From contig JANQBS010000311.1 of NCBI GenBank assembly GCA_033085395.1, forward strand, positions 1 to 41,316: a stretch of DNA of 41,316 nt, written 5' to 3'. Position 1 is the first letter of the stretch, and each line of letters begins with the position of its first letter. Shown here in pieces: positions 1-11,160 of this stretch. Made by a program: the position numbers and the translations under genes. The stretch comes from Xanthoparmelia taractica (lineage: Eukaryota; Ascomycota; Lecanoromycetes; Lecanorales; Parmeliaceae). Under the pieces are notes generated by a model. That model did no database searches and was not told where the DNA came from. It saw nothing but the letters and a program-made list of their open reading frames with translations.

Positions 1-319
1 TATATTTATTTAGCGAGATTAAATTAGAAGAGAGTTTATCTTAATATTACTTATTAAGTGCCGAAGTTTAATAATTATTTAAGCTAATTTCGCACTAATT
101 TATATATTAACCTAGAATTTTCTTATCTTATTCGTCACCTAATATAAGAAATAATCTATATTATAAGATACCTCTATATATATTAGAAATTTCCTAGACT
201 ATTTCATGATATTAGTAATTTCTTATCTTATATCTTTATAAGTGATCTAATATAACCTCCTTATAATACCCTCCTATAATATAATATGATACGGTATAAT
301 ATAAGATATTCTATTAAAT

Positions 320-342
320 ATACTAGACCTTTCCGACTCGTA
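320..342 (+). repeat. Degenerate right end of the MITE family
   Basis: Positions 320-342 match the inner-to-outer sequence of the MITE right terminus (ending CCTTTCCGACTCGTA) with only a few substitutions. No matching left terminus is visible in the 300 bases upstream. It is probably the eroded end of an eighth copy; chance is less likely because the conserved TTCCGACYCGTA core is retained. Confidence 0.45.
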
Positions 343-479
343 ATTAAAACTACTAATTATAAATAATTTATTTTACGCTTAATTATTAAAATATTAATAA
401 CTAGCGAGACGATAAATAGTAAAAATAATAAACTTATTTATAAATTTATAAAGATACTTTAATAAGAGAACGTTTTTAT

Positions 480-2215
480 AAAATAATATAAAGCTAATAA
501 AGCGTAAAATAAGCGAACGCGAGGCGTTAAAGCTTAACCTATAAATAGTAAGAGACTATTAAGATATAATAATAAGTTATATATTATCGAGAAAGACTTA
601 GTTTATAAAAAGCTATTAAAGCGCTATTACGATAATCTTATAACGAAATATTTCGATATCGAAAAGATACTCGAGTTAATAGATAGAAAATATTATTAAG
701 ATAATATAAAAGTAGATATTATAGAGTATATTTATATATGTGATATCTATTAGCGTGTGAAAGTAAAACGCTATCGTTTTTATAATAAGTTAAGTACGCT
801 TTCGCTATTTACTAGATTATAAAGAAAAATTACCATAAACTTTATAATAGATCTTTCGTTAAGCAAGCGCAAAAACTACGTTTATAATTCGATTCTTATA
901 ATTACGGGTCGGAAAGGTGTGGTATCTATTGAACATAGTCGTTTTTAACTTTTTTTTAACTTTTTTTAAAAAATTATATCTTTTTAATCTATTTATAGAA
1001 TTTTATAATTACATAAGCGTTCGCTTAAGCTTTTTACGTACTTTTAGAATATAAAAAAATATCACGTAATATATTTATTAAAAATTCAATGAAAGTATAG
1101 GATATTCCATATCTTTCGATATGATATTCGAAAAACTAGTCCCATACCATCAAATATACCACACCTTTCCGACCCGTACTTATAATAATCGATAAAGATA
1201 TTAAATTAATAAGATATCTATTAATTAATAAGATAATCGATATAATATAACTTAAGAAATTATTTATAAAAGAAATCGTATTTTAATATAAAGTATCTAA
1301 AAATATTATTATAGATCGAGAATTTATCTTTATAAGTGCGTTTTCATCGAAAATATACTATTAATTATATATAAAGCGTAGACTAAATATTATCTTTTAT
1401 TCTTAAATTAATAAATAAACGAAATAATAAAATTAGACTTTAAAATATTATTTTAAAGTATCTTATTTAAAGTAATAAGATAATTAAATAGATCTTCTAT
1501 TAATTACCGAGTTCGTATATTATCGAAGCGTATATAAAACGATAGATTATAATTTTTTTCTTATAATATACGGCTATTAATTAGAACTTAAGCTAATCGC
1601 TAAGAATAGCGCTATTAAAAGAGAGATATTCGTAGCGAAAGAACGTATTAAAGAAATCGATACGATTTAATAAAAGTTTAAGAGATATTAATAAAGCGTA
1701 TAGAAAACGTAAGCGAAGTCTTATAATAAGAATTATAAATCGTAAACGTTTAATCGTAAGAATCTTATTATACTTTCTACGAAGAATTTAAAGTAAAAGA
1801 GATTAAGTAAGAAACTTTTTAATAAGCTAATTAGCTTCTTTTAAATAAAAAATTATATGGAAAAATAAGCGTATTAACTATAATTATTATTAATCTATCG
1901 AATTTAACTCGTCTTTTATATATTATTATTAAAATTATATTAACGAAGATCAAAGAATTCGAATATTTCGAAATATTCTATTTCTAAGCTTATAAACGAA
2001 GACGAAGAATACTCGATAAAGTTTATATATAAGAAATATACTCGAAAGAACGAGATAGAATATCTTAATTGATAATAAGATTACTCTAAAGAATATAACG
2101 AATAGCTTAGTAAAGAAGCTATAGACAATACGTAAGACATAATTAATAAGTTCACTAAACACGAGTTACGAGAACGAAAAGTATAAGAAAGATATATTAA
2201 AAAAAGGGCTCGAAG
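480..2215 (+). mobile_element. Gypsy-type LTR retrotransposon remnant: integrase plus chromodomain (chromovirus clade)
   Basis: In frame pieces, about 545-790 reads as the H2C2 zinc-binding domain of a Gypsy integrase (a series matching LELI.RKYYW and CD.CQRVK with stops at W and Q). About 800-902 and 1179-1560 read as the DDE core: SILIIIDKD (ancestral DSILVIVDRYTK), then a DRE-F-ISAF block, then the region matching RLSTxxHPQTDGQTER with stops at each Q. About 1690-1930 matches the post-core segment ending in an IHxVFHISLLEPY-like block. About 1985-2130 is a chromodomain (EYSIKFI...EIEYL...W.DYSKEY). A MITE at 903-1178 interrupts the core. LTRs were not located. It is dead: many stops throughout. 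Confidence 0.85.
903..1178 (+). mobile_element. MITE copy 1, hAT-like, inside Gypsy integrase
   Basis: 276 bp. Both ends begin TACGGGTCGGAAAGGTGTGG on their own strand (23-bp terminal inverted repeats). The 8 bp before it (895-902) and after it (1179-1186) are identical, CTTATAAT. Removing the insert and one copy of that duplication restores an uninterrupted integrase reading (SILIIID), which fixes the ends and the duplication length. No coding capacity. Forward orientation as defined by this copy. Confidence 0.9.
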
Positions 2216-2427
2216 ACTAGCTAATTTTAAAAATAAAAAAAAAGAGCTTAGAGATAAAGAGACTTAACTATAGAGAGTTATATCCCGAGTTATCGTAATA
2301 AATAATAATATTAAAACGATTAAGAAAAGCTAATAACGTTTCGAAAGATAGCGAGAAACTTCTATCATGTAGAATAATATAAACGAGTATTATAAGATTC
2401 GAAGACCCAACATAGGATAAACACACG
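2216..2427 (+). other. Sequence downstream of the Gypsy chromodomain
   Basis: Between the last chromodomain codons and MITE copy 2. It is purine-rich with runs of A on the plus strand, and could be the 3' end of Gypsy pol or the start of its 3' LTR. Nothing further is recognisable. Confidence 0.3.
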
Positions 2428-2702
2428 TACGGGTCGGAAAGGTGTGGTATCTGTTGAACATAGTCGTTTTTAACATTTTTCAACTTTTTTTAAAAAATTA
2501 TATCTTTTTAATCTATTTATAGAATTTTATAATTATATAAGCGTTCGCTTAAGCTTTTTACGTATTTCTAGAATATAAAAAAATATTACGTAATATATTT
2601 ATTAAAAACTCAATGAGAGTATGGGATATCTTATACCTTTCGGTATGGTATTCGAAAAACTAGTCCCATATTATTAAATATACCACACCTTTCCGACCCG
2701 TA
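2428..2702 (+). mobile_element. MITE copy 2, hAT-like
   Basis: 275 bp, same 23-bp termini as copy 1, forward orientation. The flanking octamers (2420-2427 and 2703-2710) do not match. The left flank is the tail of one Gypsy remnant and the right flank is the 5' half of another, so this copy may mark a recombination junction rather than a simple insertion. Confidence 0.85.
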
Positions 2703-3640
2703 AATTTAATTACGTAGAAGTTTATAATTTAATAAAATCTTTAATTATATATCGCTATCTTATCGTAAGCGAAAGCGCTAAGCGAGTAAGATATATATTA
2801 TTATAATATTTATTAGCTAAATTATTAAATAGTCGATAGCTAAAATTAAGAGCGTTAATATAATATATTATTCTACGTCGTAGATTAAGAAGATCTCGAT
2901 ATCGTACTAAATATACTCGCGTTATATTAATTATATATTTTACTTAATTCTATAATAACGTAGTAACGATTTAAGATTAATACTAAGAAATTTTAAATTA
3001 AAGAATTAATTAAATTTATTTAGAAATTTAAGCGAAAGTCGAATATATTCGTAATTATATATACTACGATAACGCGAGATAAATAGAAGAGTATTAATAA
3101 TTTAAAGCTTTTAAGAAAACTACTAAAGTTTAAGAATATCTTTTTTAATAATATAATAGAATTTACGTTTAAATATAGAAATTATATTATTAAGATAAAG
3201 AACAATAAAGAATTACGTTATAAATCTTTTTATAATTTATTTTAAATTAAGCTATTAAAGCTAAGATAATATCTTAAGAAGTTACTTTATAAGAATTAAA
3301 TTTATTATTTAACTTTCTTCGCTAAAGTTCTTATTCTCTTTATCTTAAAGTAGAATAATAAATTACGTCTTTACGTGAATTATTGAGATTTAAATACGAT
3401 AACGATAAAGAATTAATATTTATTATCTCTAATTATTAAGACGTTAGATCGCTTATATAATATTAAGATATTTTTAAAATTAAATCTTAAAGATATTTAT
3501 TTTAGAATTCGTATTAAAAAGAGCGACGAGTAAAAGACTACGTTTCGCACTCGCTATAGTTATTTTAAATACTTAATAATATCTTTTAACCTTGTAAATA
3601 TATTAGCTAAGTTTTAAGTCTATATTAATAAATCTAACGA
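2703..3640 (+). mobile_element. Gypsy-type retrotransposon fragment: reverse transcriptase
   Basis: From about 3225 the plus strand reads as the N-terminal half of a Gypsy RT: a PLYNLS-like lead with LREYL, then VLILF.LK (ancestral APVLFVPKK), LYVNY.DLNTITIKN.Y (ancestral VDYRDLNxITIKNRYPLP), LD.LYNxKIFLKLNLKDIYFRIRI and TTFRTRYSYFKYL, ending near LAxFxVYINK. Stops are at expected Arg, Gln and Trp codons, i.e. RIP. The match stops abruptly near 3640, before the YxDD active-site block, so the fragment is truncated. The upstream part (2703-3225) is probably gag/protease but shows no motif I can name. Confidence 0.8.
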
Positions 3641-4290
3641 TAAACCGGAAAGTATATAAAGATTAGTCGAATCTAGTGCTCACAACGATTCGTATTAGTG
3701 TTATACTTCTATAACGCTAAGAAGAACTTATTTACTTATCGGAGTTTACCCAGCACGTAATTATAAAGCGATCTATGTCTTTCTAGCATTAATTATATTA
3801 TCTAAATCTCTTTCGATATAATATTAAACACTATCCTCGATTTCACCTCTTATTCTTTATAATATAAGTTTAAAAAGTTAGAAGACTACTAGTCGTCTTT
3901 AATAATGTAATTCTCTAAGTTGATAAACTTAATAGAAGATTCTGGTTTAAGATATAGACCTCTCGAGCATCTTCTTCGCGGTATTTGAAAGACGTAATGA
4001 ATCTCTTGTGTTTAAGCATAATAAGAAGCGATCGATCTATTATATTCGCTTCGCAGTACAATGCGATGCAGATAGCCGTTAATATAAGAAGCTGGAGGAG
4101 CGTATTCGAGAGATTACCTAAACGTCGCTACGGAGCCAGTCGAGAAACGAGCTTAGCTCCGTTTAATTCCCTTTCTTCTTAGGTGAATAAGTGTCAACGA
4201 CTATTTAAAAGTGTTTCGAAACACCTGCGACTGCATGGTGATATCGTTATCTTTGTAAAATTATTAGTCTTCTTTTAGATGAAACTTAAT
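3641..4290 (-). pseudogene. Unidentified, less mutated coding-like remnant
   Basis: Base composition is less extreme than in the flanks. On the minus strand a frame from about 4130 down to 3700 reads for many codons with few interruptions (for example LYLKPESSIKFINLENYIIKDD), the rare stops being candidate Gln/Trp positions. I do not recognise the family. A plus-strand 65-codon open frame at 3985-4182 is probably its shadow. It may be an old non-transposon gene. Confidence 0.25.
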
Positions 4291-4353
4291 AATAACTAGT
4301 TATATTTAATAACTAGTTATATTTAATAACTAGTTATATTTAATAACTAGTTA
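4291..4353. repeat. 17-bp tandem repeat, about 3.7 units
   Basis: The unit AATAACTAGTTATATTT is repeated perfectly at 4291-4307, 4308-4324 and 4325-4341, followed by a 12-bp partial unit. Each unit contains the palindrome AACTAGTT. The copies are identical despite the RIPed surroundings, so the expansion is recent. Confidence 0.9.
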
Positions 4354-4839
4354 GTAGAGGATATCTGGGTGTCTGAGTCGGTAAATACTCGATTTCTATA
4401 ACGAGTTCAAAAGTAAGACCGGTCTCAATAATCTTGCTAGAGCTCTATTGTAGAAATTCTTAGAGGTTAATAGCTACGGGATCTTACTTCCTTACTATCA
4501 GCTATTTTTAGTCTAGAGACTTCTTGTAAAGTAATACTTAATTAGTCCCGGGAGCTCTCGACTAGAAACGCTAAAGGAGCTCGCTTATGTGTTGTGTAAA
4601 ATATTTATTCTTTGGCTACGAAATGATCAATCTATATATGTTCGTTGGGCTAGCTATATTCGTTCTAGCGCCATTGCTTATTCTACTTAATAATCAAGAG
4701 CATCTTACAATAGCCTTACGAAGATTGCATTAGCTTAATATAGGCCCCAGGACTCACATAAAACTTTGATACGCCTAGGTTCTAGGCATATAATCTTTTT
4801 TTGTTCGACGATTTATGGTTAAGTTACATCGAGAAGGGC
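4354..4839. other. Unassigned stretch between tandem repeat and dehydrogenase remnant
   Basis: Mixed composition, less AT-rich than its surroundings in places. I see no coding frame that can be named. It may hold the upstream region and N-terminal exon of the short-chain dehydrogenase remnant that follows. Confidence 0.3.
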
Positions 4840-5560
4840 GGTAAACGAGAACGTACCCGTCTTCTCCATAACTTCTTTGTGCAAGAAGTTAATATCGGTG
4901 ATAGTGTAGTTGCTATCGCGTAGACTAAGAATCCCCTTCTTCGAACACACTATTATAAAGAACTACCACGCTGTCGAGCTCGCTATCACAGAGTTCAGCG
5001 ATAGCTAATCAGCCTTCGTAACCGCACTTGATAAGTTCGGTCGCGTCGATATGATGGTTAACAATGTAGGGTATAGTAGACATATTAAAGAGCTGCCAAA
5101 GAGATAGATCAGGATACAAATAGTAGTTAATTTCTTCGGCTTGATCAATGTTACGAGGGCGGCTGTGAAGGTCATAAGGGATTAGAAGCCCAGCAGGGGG
5201 TCATCTACTCCAGCTCTAAATAGGCTGTTGAAGGCTGCACCGTAACCCTCTCCCACGAAGTTAAATTAGAATGAAACGTGTCGAGCCCAGCGATTTCCAC
5301 ATCCACTAAACCGGACGCTCCGTGGACTTCCTCGCCCAGCGTCACATAGTCTACGATCACATAATTGCCGAAGAAGCAATGGCGAAGCGGAATGGGAGCA
5401 AAGCTCGGGGTCCAATCAAGGGCGTAACGGGAAGATATTAGTTGAGCGTTTTGAAGAAGTCGCTTTTGAAGGTGATTGTGAAGGTAGATATATATAAGGC
5501 GATTATAATAAAGATTAAGGCGTATAAGGAAAAATATAGAAGATTTAAGAACTAAGTAAT
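4840..5560 (+). pseudogene. Short-chain dehydrogenase/reductase (SDR) pseudogene
   Basis: Plus-strand pieces in more than one frame give a classical SDR order: GDSVVAIA.TK (start of the cofactor-binding fold), then FGRVDMMVNNVGY (the NNAG block), KELPK, VVNFFGLINVTRAAVKV (helix before the active site), a short VIYSSSK.AVEG block where the Tyr-x-x-x-Lys active site should lie, TLSHEVK, and EPSDFH.H.TGRS.DFLAQRH. Near 5205-5230 the SSxxG...YxxSK region is compressed, so the catalytic Tyr is lost. Frames shift between blocks and Trp/Gln codons are stops. The substrate cannot be inferred. It is not transposon-derived and so is a RIPed copy of a host gene. Confidence 0.75.
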
Positions 5561-6205
5561 AGTACGAATATTAAGGGATGTAAAGCTTCTTAAGATAACT
5601 AAATTCTATAATCTTAAGTGACTATATTAAGATGCTGTGAGCGTTTTACATAGACATGTTATATGCCTAACGAAACAGAGTGGATCGATCCTACGTTCTC
5701 CTGATCTTTTAGCATATTACACACGCTTTATTACTCAAATAGAATTTCGAAAGCAGTAATCTTTGTTGCGTACGATATACGATAAAGTTGCTACCTTAAT
5801 TAAACGGGAATGAAATATAGAAAGTAAATTGCTAACTAAAGTCTAGTCAATTAAACGAGACTATTATTGCTTTATATGCGCGAATAAGCATAGAGATCTT
5901 CAATGCTTACCCTTCGTTTTATTTCTGAGTGTTTTATTTCTATCTTCTCTTCTTCTTAGTCTCTCTTGATCTAAAAATTCGCAAAAGATTTTAATACTCG
6001 CTCTAGATAAAGCTTAATTACTACAGACGTCGTTCTAAGAACTCTTGCTTTCATATAACTTAGATTTCTACTTATCACTTCACGTTCTCGAGCTCTCTCA
6101 GATGTATACTTTTTAACGTATCTTCTAGCCTTTATTTTTAAGCGATCTTAGCGATATATTTAATATTACTTAAAATAGATTTTAAGTCTATCTCGTCGAT
6201 TTTAG
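5561..6205. other. Unassigned RIPed sequence
   Basis: No recognisable coding motif or RNA. It is slightly less AT-rich up to about 5760, which may be the 3' flank of the SDR remnant. Confidence 0.3.
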
Positions 6206-6481
6206 TACGAGTCGGAAAGGTGTGATATATTTAATGGTATGGGATTAGTTTTTCGAATACCATATCGAAAGGTATAGAATATCCCATACTCTCATTGAGT
6301 TTTTAATAAATATATTACGTAATATTTTTTTATATTCTAAAAATACGTAAAAAGCTTAAGCGAACGCTTATATAATTATAAAATTCTATAAATAGATTAA
6401 AAAGATACAATTTTTTAAAAAAAATTAAAAAAAAGTTAAAAACGACTATGTTCAACAGATACCACACCTTTCCGACCCGTA
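6206..6481 (-). mobile_element. MITE copy 3, hAT-like
   Basis: 276 bp, reverse orientation relative to copy 1. The flanking octamers GATTTTAG (6198-6205) and GTTTTTAG (6482-6489) match at 7 of 8 positions, supporting an 8-bp target duplication. Termini begin TACGAGTCGGAAAGGTGTG on the left and the less mutated TACGGGTCGG on the right. Confidence 0.9.
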
Positions 6482-6555
6482 GTTTTTAGTCACCCTTTAA
6501 TCGCATAGAGAGATTTACGAACCACAAATTATAGATCTGCTAATTATACTCTATC
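6482..6555. other. Short spacer between MITE copy 3 and retrotransposon
   Basis: About 70 bases containing one arm of the MITE target duplication. Nothing else is seen. Confidence 0.4.
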
Positions 6556-6953
6556 TTAGTGTTCTTATTCATGAAGACATACATATCGGGACCAAGCAGT
6601 ACTGTAGATAGTTGATTGAGTCGTCTCAACGCTAAGGTTAATAGTTAGTAGACTCAGCTAGATCGTTAGCAGGTCTAGATGAGTCTCTAGACGTGCCTTA
6701 GCGCTAGAAAAACTCTCTATATCTATGCGATATAGACCTGAAGTATCTAATTAGATAGTTATATATAGGCGTAAGTGAGTAAGATAAAAGAATACGATTA
6801 TTCTAAGTGAGAAGAATTCGAATAAAGAATTAATTAATAATGTGAGACTTATATATATAGTGCTCTCGAAGATACGTGTTTCTCGTATATGCGTATATAT
6901 TTAAAATAGAGGCTAAATCATGAGATATATTAATCTATAGTTTCACTATTCGA
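6556..6953 (-). repeat. Complete A-B terminal unit (A2-B2) of element copy 1
   Basis: 398 bp, starting TTAGTGTTCTTATTCATG and ending TTTCACTATTCGA. Its left part recurs immediately downstream at 6954 to ~7114, and its right part recurs at ~10938-11160, on the other side of the coding region. This shows the split direct repeat directly. Confidence 0.85.
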
Positions 6954-7114
6954 TTAGTATTCTTATTCATGAAGGCGTATATATTAAAATTAAGTAATAC
7001 TATAGATAGTTAATTGAGTCGTCTTAACGCTAAGGTTAATAGTTAATAAATTTAACTAGGTCGTTAATAGATCTAGATAAATCTCTAAATGTATCTTAGC
7101 GCTAGAAAAACTCT
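6954..7114 (-). repeat. B1 half-repeat of element copy 1
   Basis: It repeats the left ~160 bp of the adjacent A-B unit, joined head to tail to it at ...ATTCGA|TTAGT..., then runs into unique internal sequence after the GCTAGAAAAACTCT block. Confidence 0.8.
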
Positions 7115-7179
7115 TAAATAATTAAAAGACGTTATATAAGAGTCTCGTAGAGATTTCGCATAATAACTTAATAATGCGA

Positions 7180-8250
7180 GTATCGCTAGTATTACCGCTA
7201 ATAAGACGAAAGATACTAATATCTTCGTAATATAATAAGTATTCGCTCGAGATAAGTAGTAATATAGAGACGATAGAAATCGAACTTTTAGCGTTTTAAT
7301 AGTATAATCTTATCGTCGCTAAGACTCGTCTCGTATATTAAAGTAATAGTTTCTCTACGAAAGAAGTATCTTAAATAATAATCTCTTATATTAAGCGAGA
7401 TTAATATTTAACGAAGTTAATTAATAATTAGCTTTTTAATAAAAGAGCTTTTATTTAATTAAAAGAGAAGACTATTTAATAAGATCTTTTATCTAAAGAG
7501 ATATTATAAGATCTTTACTATATAAGCGTTATTATTTAACGTTATAACGATAAGTGTTATTCTTTAACGAAAGAGATTTATTTTAAATATTAAAAGTATA
7601 AATTCGAGGTATTTCTTATATAGTCTTATCGAGCGACGAGTGAAAAATTATTACTCGAAGTCTTAGGCTTTACGATCACGTATAATATATATAAACTCGT
7701 CTATACGAAGAAATATAACGAATACGAGACAAAAGACTATATAGAGCGTTGCTTCGACCTCGTCTTCTTAACTAATATAAGTGAATATTTATAATAATAG
7801 ATATTTAATGATTAAACGATGTTCTTTCGTCTCATCCTCGCCTTATAAACGTTAAATATTAATAATAATTCTTTATAACTAAGAATTATAAAATATCGCA
7901 AGATTCTTATATCTTATATTAATATAAGCTAATCTAACGTCTATTAGATAAATCTTAATAATCTTAATCTTAACTTTTCTTATATTAAGATATGCGATTT
8001 AGCTAGCGAGTGAGTTAACGATCGCTAAGAAGAAAGATATACTTTTATTAATAGCGTAATAAGCGCTATATAACTTAATAAGTATAATATACGTTTTTCG
8101 CGTCTTTACGATCAAACCTCACTAAAGAAGACGAGCTATCTCTTATAATAATACGGTCTAATTATATTAGAAATTCAATAAGTCACGCTTTAGCTCTACG
8201 AAGCGATTGAAATACATCTTAACTATAAATATACGTTAGCGATTTTTCGA
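7180..8250 (-). pseudogene. Tyrosine recombinase of element copy 1, RIPed
   Basis: Minus strand. The N-terminal, SAM-like core-binding part reads KTRKTYIILIKLY, IAYLNIRKVKIKIIK.YL and LAYINIRYKNLAI. The catalytic part has FLRIDEF and, near 7260-7370, FRRETITLIYETSLSDDKI followed by LLKR.KFDFYRLYI. The last two blocks match the fungal pattern HSFRRGAATWA...GLSDDEIMLLGRWKSDAYRLYI, with the box II Arg and the final nucleophile Tyr still visible, while the preceding His reads Tyr and the Trp is a stop. The enzyme would integrate a circular DNA intermediate. It is the last gene on the coding strand. Confidence 0.8.
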
Positions 8251-8800
8251 TATTAAAAGCGTAATAAGTTATCTACTAGCTTATTAATCTTAATTAAAAT
8301 TTATATTAAGATTAGTAGATATCGTATTTTATTAATAGTATTACTATATCTCGTAGTAAGATTATAACTAATTCGCGAATAAAGAACTTTTTAAGATTAT
8401 AAATATATACGTTATTATCGCAATATAGCATTAATCTAATTTTTAAAGTCTTTATAATTATAATCAAATAGCGTGATATACGATCTTTATTTCTTTAAAC
8501 TAAATATCTTTCTAACGATAACGTGTGGATATCGAAATATTAAAAGCCTTCTAAATTGATTGCAAGAGATCTAGATACTTTAGAATATAATCTTTTATAT
8601 TAAAGATCCCTAATACGTCGATTCAAATATGCTATATTAATTAACTAATAACGTGACGAATTAATTTAAGATTATTTTAATCTTTTAGAAAGATCTTTTA
8701 TTATAGTAAATCGATTTTTATATATAATATAATTCTAATAAATACTATTAATCTTCAAATAGCATTAAAAAGTTATCTTAAAAATATTCTTTCTAGGATT
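8251..8800 (-). other. Internal region between recombinase and RT remnants (copy 1)
   Basis: Expected place of RNase H in this element type. Frames are too broken for me to name a motif. Confidence 0.3.
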
Positions 8801-9600
8801 ACGATCTTAATAATAAATAATAAGAAATTAATCGCTAACTTAAGCTCGCGATATGAGATTATCGCTCGATTTAGAAGGTTTTTAATTGTGTTTCTCGCTC
8901 GGGCGAGCTTATCGAGAGAAAGTCTAGTCTACATTAGAATACTATCGAACTCAATCCTTAGAAAATCGGCTATAATACCTATAATATTCTTAATGTGATT
9001 AATTTTAAAGTCTAATTCTTTATATACGAGATTAAATTATTAATTATATACGATCGCATTATCGATTAATGCTAGAATAGCGAAGAAATCGTCTAGATAG
9101 TAAAGCACTATAATTTAAAGAAGAACTATTATTAAGATTTAATTGAGGGCCTTTATAAATAAATTAAATATAAATAATAACGTACGTAGATCGAAAAATA
9201 AATATCGTTCTATTTAATAGCGATCGTTATAGTGAAATTCTAGTAATTATTAATTTAAAATTATAATCGATATATATCTAAAGGCGTCTTTTATATCTCT
9301 TTTAACGAATTAAGCTCTAAGATCTTATTACAATAATACGATCACTGCGTTATTATATATCGCGTATTTTAGAGTTCTTTAGTTTTGAGATATATCGTTA
9401 TTAATTAAGATCTCGTATAAAAATAAGAGGTTATAAATACGTCTTTAATTACTATCGTGCTTCGAGACTAGTCTTAGCGACGAGTAGATAAATTACTACT
9501 TCGTCTAGGGATTAATCTCGATTAAGTAATTATATTAAAGCTATTTTTAAAGGTTCGCCGTTAATATATTAGGTGCTGCGAGAGTTAATTAATAATTGTA
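8801..9600 (-). pseudogene. Reverse transcriptase of element copy 1, RIPed
   Basis: Minus strand. Reading from about 9400 down: TLKYAIYNNAV, VKRDIKDAFRYI (ancestral VKRDLKDAFRHIPV), LLEFHYNDRY, RYLFFDLRTLLFIFNLFIKAL (ancestral LPFGLRTAPFIFNLFAEAL) and, at about 9081-9105, YYLDDFFAIL, the RT active-site YLDD. The LRTAPFIFNLF...YLDDF pattern is that of fungal DIRS-type RTs and is unlike Gypsy. Stops fall at Trp and Gln codons. Confidence 0.8.
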
Positions 9601-10937
9601 ATTGCGATAACGTAGAATTTAGTCTCGATATTCGATTTTTACTTTCTTTTAAAGAATAGTCGAAAGGATCTTTACGAATATAAGATCTAAATAATTCTTC
9701 AATTAACGATCTCAATTCGTAGCGAATCTTAACTAACTAGATTTAAATCTAATGAATCGTATAGCGCGTATAAGAATTCTTCTACTATGTGTAGTAGTGA
9801 TATAAATATCTACGAGTACGTTAAGAGTTATTTAGACTTAAAAATTCGATTATTAAGCGGGGTAAAATTAATACTTAAGACTTTAATTTTAATCTTATAA
9901 TACGTTTTACTGGGTAATTCAGCTAATAATTAAGATAGATATAAATATACTAATAGTACTCGCGTGAGTATCGTCTCTTATTAAAACTTCGATATATAGC
10001 GGAGAATTTAAAAGTAGAATCTAAGTTCTGTTTAATATCGGTGAAGACGATTATTTTACGTAGTAGAAGATCGCTATAACGTTTATTCTTGATAATCTAG
10101 ACTATGAAATTATTCTAATTATTTAAGATACGTGCGTTTATAAATATATCGTAATATTTATAAATGAAGTCGAATTTATATAAGGCTAATAACTTAGTTA
10201 GACGAAAACGATAATCTAATAGTATCTTCTATAGGCGAATAATCACTATAAGATATATATAATAATATATAACCTAGTCATATATCTCGAAACACTATAG
10301 TAGATGCATTATCTTATTAGCTTTTTAAGTATCGTTCGTATTAGCGCGATTAACGTATTCTTAATCTAGCTTAATAAGATTTTCGAATTTAAACGTCTTA
10401 AAAAAGATTTACTTGAAATACTTAATATCGACGACGCGATAGCGTTTATAAAGATTAAGAAAGAAACGCGTATCTTTAATATATATAAAAGAGACTCTAA
10501 AATTATTATTCTTCTCTAAATCACTATTAAGCTTAGATGAATAATATTAATAATAACGATAACGATGACGAGAGCGTGACTTATATATTCGATACTACTT
10601 ATATCGATTATATTTATACTTAACGTGGCGTTCTTTTAGTTTTAAGACTTAATCGCGATAATTAAAGATCTTAATATTAATTTTCTTAATTACGCTTAGG
10701 CTAAGAGTCCCTTAAAAGAATATCTTTAATATTATAGACTTATTTCTACGAGATCGAGCGAAGTAAGAGAGAAGAGAAAATATAATAATCTTTGCGAGCG
10801 CTTTAAGCCTATTAAAGATCTTTTTAAAAATCTTTTTAAATATCTTAAAGCGTCTAATAGCGATAGTTATAACGTAAGAAGAATAGAATAATTAAGAAGA
10901 TTAAAATAAGTGTAAATATAAATAAGATAAGAAGAAT
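9601..10937 (-). other. 5' internal region of element copy 1 (gag-like position)
   Basis: First coding part after the A1 repeat on the minus strand. No zinc knuckle or other motif is readable after RIP. The same segment is present in copy 2 at about 21480-22800. Confidence 0.4.
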
Positions 10938-11160
10938 ATATGCTAATCTAATATTTAGATATTTAATAATTTAGAATTAATTAAATAAAGATTATAAAAG
11001 AATACGATTGCTCTAAATAAGAAGAATTCGAATAAAGAGTTAATTAATAATGTGAGACCTATACATATAGTGCTCTCGAAGACACGTGTTTCTCGCATGT
11101 GCGCATGCATCTGGAATAGAGGCTGGATCATGAGACTCACTAACTCATAGTCCCACTATT
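10938..11160 (-). repeat. A1 half-repeat of element copy 1
   Basis: It repeats the right part of the A-B unit. From ~10995 to 11160 the match to 6785-6953 is close, and this half is less mutated (for example CTGGATCATGAGACTCACTA). It ends CCCACTATTCGA at the element boundary. Confidence 0.8.

Larger units (their letters stand above)
6556..11160 (-). mobile_element. Tyrosine-recombinase retrotransposon (DIRS order, Ngaro/PAT-like) copy 1, RIPed
   Basis: 4605 bp. Read on the minus strand the order is A1 (11160 to about 10938), coding region, B1 (about 7114-6954), then A2-B2 (6953-6556). A and B are the two halves of one ~398-bp unit. This split-direct-repeat arrangement is typical of PAT/Ngaro elements of the DIRS order, not of LTR elements. 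Coding remnants are a reverse transcriptase and a tyrosine recombinase, and no DDE integrase is seen. Ends are TTAGTG... on the left and ...CACTATTCGA on the right (plus strand). It is 90%-like by eye to copy 2 at 18427-23030, differing mostly by transitions. Inactive. Confidence 0.85.

Noticed and set aside
903..1178. Tc1/mariner-type MITE with TA target duplication
   Set aside because: The TA belongs to the inverted termini; 8-bp direct repeats outside it are identical for copies 1 and 6, and copy 1 restores a protein frame only with the 8-bp model.
1950..2483. Minus-strand open frames of about 70 codons (1950-2162, 2268-2483)
   Set aside because: They lie antisense to Gypsy chromodomain and flanking MITE sequence; low-complexity Phe/Ile/Tyr composition from AT-rich DNA.
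4370..4440. tRNA-like stem ACTCG...CGAGT with D-loop-like lead
   Set aside because: Loop is 10 nt, there is no T-arm or acceptor stem; chance pairing.
10955..11140. 61-codon minus-strand open frame and its twin at 22810-23007
   Set aside because: Both fall inside the terminal repeat of the YR elements and are repeat sequence, not separate genes.
6556..11160. LTR retrotransposon with ~400-bp LTRs
   Set aside because: The 400-bp unit is not repeated whole at the other end. Its two halves are split across the coding region, and the element has a tyrosine recombinase and no target duplication.
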